NCBI GenBank assembly: GCA_900539095.1 | Contig: UQAR01000049.1 | Coordinates: 1-17,017 of the forward strand | From: an uncultured Ruminococcus sp. | GTDB lineage: Bacteria > Bacillota > Clostridia > Oscillospirales > Ruminococcaceae | DNA length: 17,017 nucleotides | Direction: 5' to 3' | Shown here: positions 13,088-17,017 of the stretch, one piece after another | Position numbering within the stretch: the stretch's first letter is position 1 | How the letters are laid out: every line of letters begins with the position of its first letter | Program-made: the position numbers and the translations under genes | The notes under the pieces: model-generated | Seen by the model: the letters and a program-made list of their open reading frames with translations, nothing else | Told to the model about the DNA's origin: nothing | Database searches by the model: none

Positions 13088-14431
13088 ATGGGAAGACTAT
13101 TTGGAACTGACGGTGCAAGAGGAGTAGCTATCACCGAGCTTACCTGCGAGCTTGCTATGCAGATAGGCAGAGCTGCCGCAATGGTGCTTACAAAGGAAAC
13201 GAACCACAAGGCAAAGATAATCATAGGCAAGGATACCCGTATCTCAGGCGACATTTTGGAGTCCGCACTGGTGGCTGGTATCTGTTCAGTTGGTGCAGAC
13301 GCCCACATTCTCGGCGTTGTCCCTACACCTGCCGTTGCAATGCTTGTGAAGAAGTACAATGCAGACGCAGGCGTTATGATATCTGCGTCACACAATTCAG
13401 TTGAGTTCAATGGCATAAAGCTTTTCTCAGGCAGCGGTTTCAAGCTTTCTGACGAGATAGAGAACGAGATAGAGGCTCTTATCCTTGACACACCTGAGAA
13501 GATAGAGCTAAAAGACGGCTGCGATATTGGTCACGTTTACTACGAGAAGGACGCAGCTTGGGATTATATCCGCTACGTTATGAAAACAGTTCAGACCGAT
13601 TTCAATGGTATCCGTGTGGCTCTTGACTGTGCAAACGGTTCAGCGTCAGTTTGTGCACAGAGAATTTTCGAGGGACTTGGTGCAAAGTGCATAATGCTCA
13701 ACGATAAGCCTGACGGCACAAACATAAATAAGGACTGCGGCTCAACACATATTGAGGGTCTGCAAAAGGCAGTTGTGGATAACCATTGCGATATTGGTCT
13801 TGCCTTTGACGGCGACGCCGACAGATGTCTTGCAGTTGACGAAAAGGGCGAGCTTATCGACGGCGATAGGATACTTGCTATCTTCTCAAAATATATGAAG
13901 AACATGGGTATTCTCAAAAATAATACCTGCGTTGTTACCGTTATGACTAACCTCGGTTTCTTTAAGTATGCAAAAGCAAACGGTATCGTTGCAGCTACCA
14001 CAAAGGTAGGCGACAGATACGTTCTTGAAGAAATGCTCAAAGGCGGATATAATATCGGCGGCGAGCAGTCAGGTCATATAATCCTTCTTGACTATGCAAA
14101 CACAGGCGACGGCGAACTGACAGGTACAAAGCTGCTAACAGTCCTCAAATGCACAGGCGAAAAGGCAAGCGAGCTTGCTGCCTGCATGGAGTGCTACCCA
14201 CAGGTGCTTGTTAACGTTAAGATAACAGCAGACAAAAAGGGTATGTGGGATAAAGTCCCTGAGATAACAGACGCTATCAAGATGTATTCCGAAAAGCTTG
14301 GGGACGAGGGCAGGATACTTGTCCGTGAGTCAGGCACTGAGCCTCTCGTTCGTGTTATGATAGAGGGCAAGAGAACAGGCATAATCACAGAATATGCACA
14401 CAATATAGCCGAGCTTATCGAAAAAATGTAA
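13088..14431 (+). CDS. glmM: GlmM, phosphoglucosamine mutase
   Basis: GlmM converts glucosamine-6-phosphate to glucosamine-1-phosphate via a phosphoserine enzyme, feeding UDP-GlcNAc and so the MurA reaction encoded at 7846. The protein is 447 residues, the family length. It starts GRLFGTDGARGVA, the phosphate-binding loop of the alpha-D-phosphohexomutases. The active-site serine is Ser101 in MISASHNS, where the usual proline is replaced by serine, as is common in Clostridia (from memory). The Mg loop AFDGDADR carries Asp241, Asp243 and Asp245. The sugar-binding loop is GGEQSGHI and the C-terminal phosphate site is RESGTEPLVRVMIEG. ATG 13088 has AAGGAG 9 bases upstream. It heads a four-gene same-strand run. 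Confidence 0.96.
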   Translation: MGRLFGTDGARGVAITELTCELAMQIGRAAAMVLTKETNHKAKIIIGKDTRISGDILESALVAGICSVGADAHILGVVPTPAVAMLVKKYNADAGVMISASHNSVEFNGIKLFSGSGFKLSDEIENEIEALILDTPEKIELKDGCDIGHVYYEKDAAWDYIRYVMKTVQTDFNGIRVALDCANGSASVCAQRIFEGLGAKCIMLNDKPDGTNINKDCGSTHIEGLQKAVVDNHCDIGLAFDGDADRCLAVDEKGELIDGDRILAIFSKYMKNMGILKNNTCVVTVMTNLGFFKYAKANGIVAATTKVGDRYVLEEMLKGGYNIGGEQSGHIILLDYANTGDGELTGTKLLTVLKCTGEKASELAACMECYPQVLVNVKITADKKGMWDKVPEITDAIKMYSEKLGDEGRILVRESGTEPLVRVMIEGKRTGIITEYAHNIAELIEKM

Positions 14432-14440
14432 GGTGATATT

Positions 14441-15133
14441 TTGAAAATAGCTTTGATAAACGGTCAGAACCATAAGGGCTCTACATATCATATAGGCAGA
14501 ATGTTAGCCGATAAACTTGGCGGCGAGGTTACAGAGTTTTTCCTGCCGAGAGATTTCGGCGAGTTCTGCTGCGGCTGTACCAACTGCTTTATGAAAGGCG
14601 AAGAAAAGTGTCCCCACTTTGAAAAGCTCGACCCTATCACCAAAGCGGTCGATGAGGCAGATGTGCTTATACTCACTTCACCGGTGTATGTCTACCACTG
14701 CACAGGCTCAATGAAAGCATGGCTCGACCATTACGGCTGGCGTTGGATAGTCCATAGACCTGAGGAGAAAATGTTCTCAAAACGTGCTGTGGTCATATCC
14801 ACAGCTGCAGGTGCAGGCATGAAAAGCACTAACAATGATATGGCAGACAGCCTTTCTTTCTGGGGCGTGCCGAAGATATATAAGATAGGTTTCGGCGTGC
14901 ACGCAGTAAGCTGGAAAGAAGTTTCCGACAAAATTCTTGCGAAGATAGAGAAAAAGACCGACAGCATTGCCGCAAAGCTTAAAAACGATAGCTTTGAGCC
15001 AAAGGTCAGCCTTAAAGGCAGAATGTATTTCACTATTTTCCACTTTGCAAACAAAAAGGGCTGGAATCCTGCGGATAGTTCATATTGGCAGGCAAAGGGC
15101 TGGACGGAAAAGAAAAGGCCGTGGAAAAAGTAA
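14441..15133 (+). CDS. flavodoxin-fold NAD(P)H-dependent oxidoreductase / iron-sulfur flavoprotein-like
   Basis: This encodes a 230-residue flavoprotein of the NADPH-dependent FMN reductase superfamily. The FMN phosphate loop is NGQNHKGSTY (7-16), the flavin-contacting segment LTSPVYVYHCTGSMKAWLDH follows, and the N-terminal half is a flavodoxin fold. A cysteine cluster CCGCTNCFMKGEEKC (Cys43, 44, 46, 49, 57) resembles the compact Cys motif of iron-sulfur flavoproteins, so a 4Fe-4S cluster is possible. Such enzymes pass electrons from NAD(P)H or ferredoxin in anaerobes; substrate unknown. The start is TTG 14441, 9 bases after the glmM stop, with AAGGTGA (14430-14436) overlapping that stop. 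The C-terminal 35 residues (GWNPADSSYWQAKGW) are typical of the clostridial subfamily. Operon with glmM. Confidence 0.85.
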   Translation: MKIALINGQNHKGSTYHIGRMLADKLGGEVTEFFLPRDFGEFCCGCTNCFMKGEEKCPHFEKLDPITKAVDEADVLILTSPVYVYHCTGSMKAWLDHYGWRWIVHRPEEKMFSKRAVVISTAAGAGMKSTNNDMADSLSFWGVPKIYKIGFGVHAVSWKEVSDKILAKIEKKTDSIAAKLKNDSFEPKVSLKGRMYFTIFHFANKKGWNPADSSYWQAKGWTEKKRPWKK

Positions 15134-15154
15134 TTTTATATAAGGATAAAAAAT

Positions 15155-16018
15155 ATGAGAATTGCAGAAAACTGGAAAGACTATAAGATAATAGATACCT
15201 CAAGCGGAGATAAGCTTGAAAGCTGGGGCGGAAAGGTGCTTGTAAGACCTGACCCTCAGATAATCTGGAAGTCCCCGAAACGTTCTGACCTGTGGACAAA
15301 GGCAGACGGTGTTTATCACCGTTCCTCAAAGGGCGGCGGCGAATGGGAATATAAAAAACGCCTGCCTGAAAGTTGGAACATCAGCTATAAAAATTTGAAA
15401 TTCATTATCAGACCCACAGGTTTCAAGCACACAGGTCTTTTCCCTGAACAGGCTGTGAACTGGGACTTCATGGCTGATAAAATAAGAAACGCAGACAGAG
15501 AGATAAAGGTGTTAAACCTCTTTGCATACACAGGCGGAGCTACCCTTGCCTGTGCCGAAGCAGGTGCAAGCGTTTCACACGTTGACGCATCAAAGGGCAT
15601 GGTGCAGTGGGCAAGAGAGAACGCCACTGTGTCAGGGCTTTCCGATAAGCCTATTCGCTGGCTTGTAGACGATTGCGAAAAGTTCGTTCAGCGTGAGATA
15701 CGCCGTGGCAAGACCTATGACGCTATCGTTATGGATCCTCCGTCCTACGGCAGAGGACCTGGCGGAGAGATATGGAAACTTGAAGATTGTATCTATGACC
15801 TTGTAAAGACCTGCTCAGGCGTTTTGAGCGACGAGCCGCTTTTCTTCCTGCTCAACAGCTATACCACAGGACTTTCACCCTCAGTTATGGCATATATCCT
15901 GAGAGATGTCCTCGGAACGAGGTTTGGCGGAAACGTCACGGCTGATGAGATAGGATTGCCGGTGGAGGCAACAGGCGGTGTGCTTCCATGCGGTTCAACG
16001 GCAATTTGGCAGAAATAG
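15155..16018 (+). CDS. class I SAM-dependent methyltransferase, RlmI/RlmK-like
   Basis: This encodes a 287-residue methyltransferase. The SAM-binding motif I is NLFAYTGGATLACAEAGA (121-138), Asp144 in SHVDASKG is the ribose-binding acid, and motif IV is VMDPPSYGRG (192-201). FPEQAVNW before motif I is typical of the RlmI/RlmK group that methylates 23S rRNA bases. The N-terminal part (1-90) is short and lacks a recognisable PUA domain, so I do not assign the exact target. Some annotations call these proteins oxidoreductases; the motifs here support methyltransferase. ATG 15155 follows AAGGATA. It lies 21 bases after the flavoprotein stop and before the sugar kinase. Confidence 0.88.
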   Translation: MRIAENWKDYKIIDTSSGDKLESWGGKVLVRPDPQIIWKSPKRSDLWTKADGVYHRSSKGGGEWEYKKRLPESWNISYKNLKFIIRPTGFKHTGLFPEQAVNWDFMADKIRNADREIKVLNLFAYTGGATLACAEAGASVSHVDASKGMVQWARENATVSGLSDKPIRWLVDDCEKFVQREIRRGKTYDAIVMDPPSYGRGPGGEIWKLEDCIYDLVKTCSGVLSDEPLFFLLNSYTTGLSPSVMAYILRDVLGTRFGGNVTADEIGLPVEATGGVLPCGSTAIWQK

Positions 16019-16046
16019 CTTTGCTATAGTAAGGAATGGTGTTCAC

Positions 16047-16943
16047 ATGAAATATACTGAGAATTATGTTTATATGTACGGTCAAATGATCTCCACCTGT
16101 TCGTTTCTTCTTGACGGTGATTTTCCAAAGGCAGACGGTACGGCAGAGATAAAGGAAAAGTATCACCTTGTCGGTGGTGAGACCGGAACAGCGGCGGCTG
16201 TTCTTTGCAGCCTGAATGTGCCTGTAAAGCTTGGCGGTACTCACCTTGGAAGCGGCAATGAAAAGCTTATAAAGGATTATTTTGCAGACAAGACTGCTGA
16301 CCTTTCGGAGCTTGTAACAGAGGGTTTCGAGGGCGTGACCGACTATGTTATCATAGATAAAAATACACGCACCTGTTTTGGCGAGTGGGATAAGCTTTAT
16401 TCACGTCCAAAGCCTTTTTATGAACAGCCTTCGGAGGAGTCAGTGAAAAATTCAGCCTGCGTTGCGGCTGACCCTTATTTTGGTGATAAGATAGCCGAGT
16501 ATTGCGTAAAATATGGCAAGAAATACGTCACCGTAGATTGTGCCTATGACAGCTATATCAATAAGCATTGTGCAGTAAATTGCATATCTCATCAGCACCT
16601 TGATGAATATTATCCTGACAAGAGTTATGATGAGCTTTTCAGGCTTTATACAGATAATACAGACGGGCTTGTGATATTCACACTTGGCGAAATGGGTGCG
16701 ATGTATGGCAGAAAAGGTGCTGTGCCAAAGATGTGCCCTGCATTTAAAGTAGACGTGGTGTCAACGCTTGGTGCAGGCGACAGCTTTAAGGCGGGTGCTG
16801 TATATGGGCTTTATAAAGGTCTTGATGACGATACATTGGTGAAAACAGCCTGTGCTGTGGCAGGTGCGGCGGTGGAAAAGTTCCCTATCGCACTTTATCC
16901 GCCCACAGTAAAAGATATCGAAAAGCTTATGGGCAATATGTAG
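16047..16943 (+). CDS. PfkB-family carbohydrate kinase
   Basis: This encodes a 298-residue ribokinase-like kinase that phosphorylates a sugar or nucleoside with ATP; the substrate cannot be deduced. The N-terminal glycine pair HLVGGETGTAAAVLCSL (40-56) corresponds to the PfkB GG..N.A substrate-binding motif. The signature STLGAGDSFKAGAVYGL (239-255) holds the catalytic base Asp245 and the anion hole. Full family length. The start ATG 16047 has AAGGAATGG (16031-16039) 7 bases upstream; an upstream in-frame ATG at 15978 lies inside the methyltransferase gene and lacks support. It lies 28 bases after the methyltransferase stop. Its TAG stop falls inside the repeat copy at 16939, so the repeat was probably inserted at or evolved with the gene end. 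Confidence 0.9.
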   Translation: MKYTENYVYMYGQMISTCSFLLDGDFPKADGTAEIKEKYHLVGGETGTAAAVLCSLNVPVKLGGTHLGSGNEKLIKDYFADKTADLSELVTEGFEGVTDYVIIDKNTRTCFGEWDKLYSRPKPFYEQPSEESVKNSACVAADPYFGDKIAEYCVKYGKKYVTVDCAYDSYINKHCAVNCISHQHLDEYYPDKSYDELFRLYTDNTDGLVIFTLGEMGAMYGRKGAVPKMCPAFKVDVVSTLGAGDSFKAGAVYGLYKGLDDDTLVKTACAVAGAAVEKFPIALYPPTVKDIEKLMGNM

Positions 16944-16960
16944 GGGCGAACAGCGTTCGC
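16939..16960 (+). repeat. second copy of the GGGGCGA hairpin repeat, at the kinase stop codon
   Basis: TGTAGGGGCGA (16939-16949) is identical to 12946-12956. GCGAAC (16946-16951) and GTTCGC (16955-16960) form a 6-bp stem over AGC. The inner sequence differs from the first copy (GACCT versus GAACA) but the stem is kept, which suggests a structured repeat family. It contains the kinase TAG. Whether it goes on past 16972 is unknown, because adapter begins there. Confidence 0.6.
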
Positions 16961-16972
16961 ATACCTATATAT

Positions 16973-17017
16973 CTGTCTCTTATACACATCTCCGAGCCCA
17001 CGAGACTAAGGCGAATC
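16973..17017 (+). other. Illumina Nextera adapter (Tn5 mosaic end, i7 side, index) - not genomic
   Basis: Bases 16973-16991 are the 19-base Tn5 mosaic end CTGTCTCTTATACACATCT; 16992-17006 are CCGAGCCCACGAGAC, the Nextera i7-side transposase adapter. Bases 17007-17014 (TAAGGCGA) match the N701 index as read, and ATC (17015-17017) starts the P7 primer region. This is sequencing adapter carried into the assembly, and genomic sequence ends at 16972. Confidence 0.97.

Noticed and set aside
16973..16991. Tn5/IS50 end as a genuine transposon
   Set aside because: It is followed exactly by Nextera adapter and index bases, so it is library sequence.

Overview
This window looks like a piece of a low- to mid-GC Firmicutes chromosome, most like Oscillospiraceae/Ruminococcus-type gut or rumen Clostridia. 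The basis is the gene content (walJ-rlmH, ruvCAB, glmM, murA, a NusG-domain-II/Gx pair, a cytoplasmic GH51 enzyme), Shine-Dalgarno sites before most genes, frequent TTG starts, sigma-A-type promoters with 17-base spacers, and short GGGGCGA-N-TCGC hairpin repeats. The genus is an inference. The right edge is not genomic: bases 16973-17017 are Illumina Nextera adapter plus index, so the contig ends in an uncut read.

Layout. (1) 1-2184 is an accessory, AT-rich stretch: a tRNA-Pro(CGG) with promoter and terminator, a second copy of the tRNA 3' end about 190 bases downstream (attachment-site-like), a decayed protein tail, then three small same-strand genes that look like immunity proteins of polymorphic toxin systems, closed by a 31-bp hairpin. 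(2) 2273-3731 is a Ser/Asp-rich lipoprotein with a degenerate parvulin-like layout, with its own promoter and terminator. (3) 3795-5697 holds a GH51 arabinofuranosidase on the minus strand, an operator-like divergent control region, and a small orphan reading frame. (4) 5688-9193 is a minus-strand block: murA, a terminator, a Cof-type HAD phosphatase, walJ and rlmH (the last two overlap by 4 bases). (5) 9547-10539 is a plus-strand two-gene unit, NusG domain II protein plus Gx transporter/ECF-S-like membrane protein. (6) 10636-12869 is the Holliday junction operon ruvC-ruvA-ruvB. (7) 12871-12968 is a composite intergenic repeat. (8) 13088-16943 is glmM followed by a flavoprotein, an RlmI/RlmK-like methyltransferase and a PfkB-family sugar kinase, all closely spaced on the plus strand.

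How the genes fit together. Most of the window is housekeeping: cell-wall precursor supply (GlmM makes GlcN-1-P toward UDP-GlcNAc, the substrate of MurA), DNA repair (RuvABC), ribosome modification (RlmH, probably the RlmI-like enzyme) and WalJ. The accessory part is the tRNA-linked segment at the left. Its most economical reading is a remnant of a toxin/immunity locus in which the toxin has decayed and the immunity-like genes persist. I found no CRISPR array, transposase, integrase, rRNA or complete novel multi-gene system. The nearest thing to a new system is this left-hand cassette and its hairpin.
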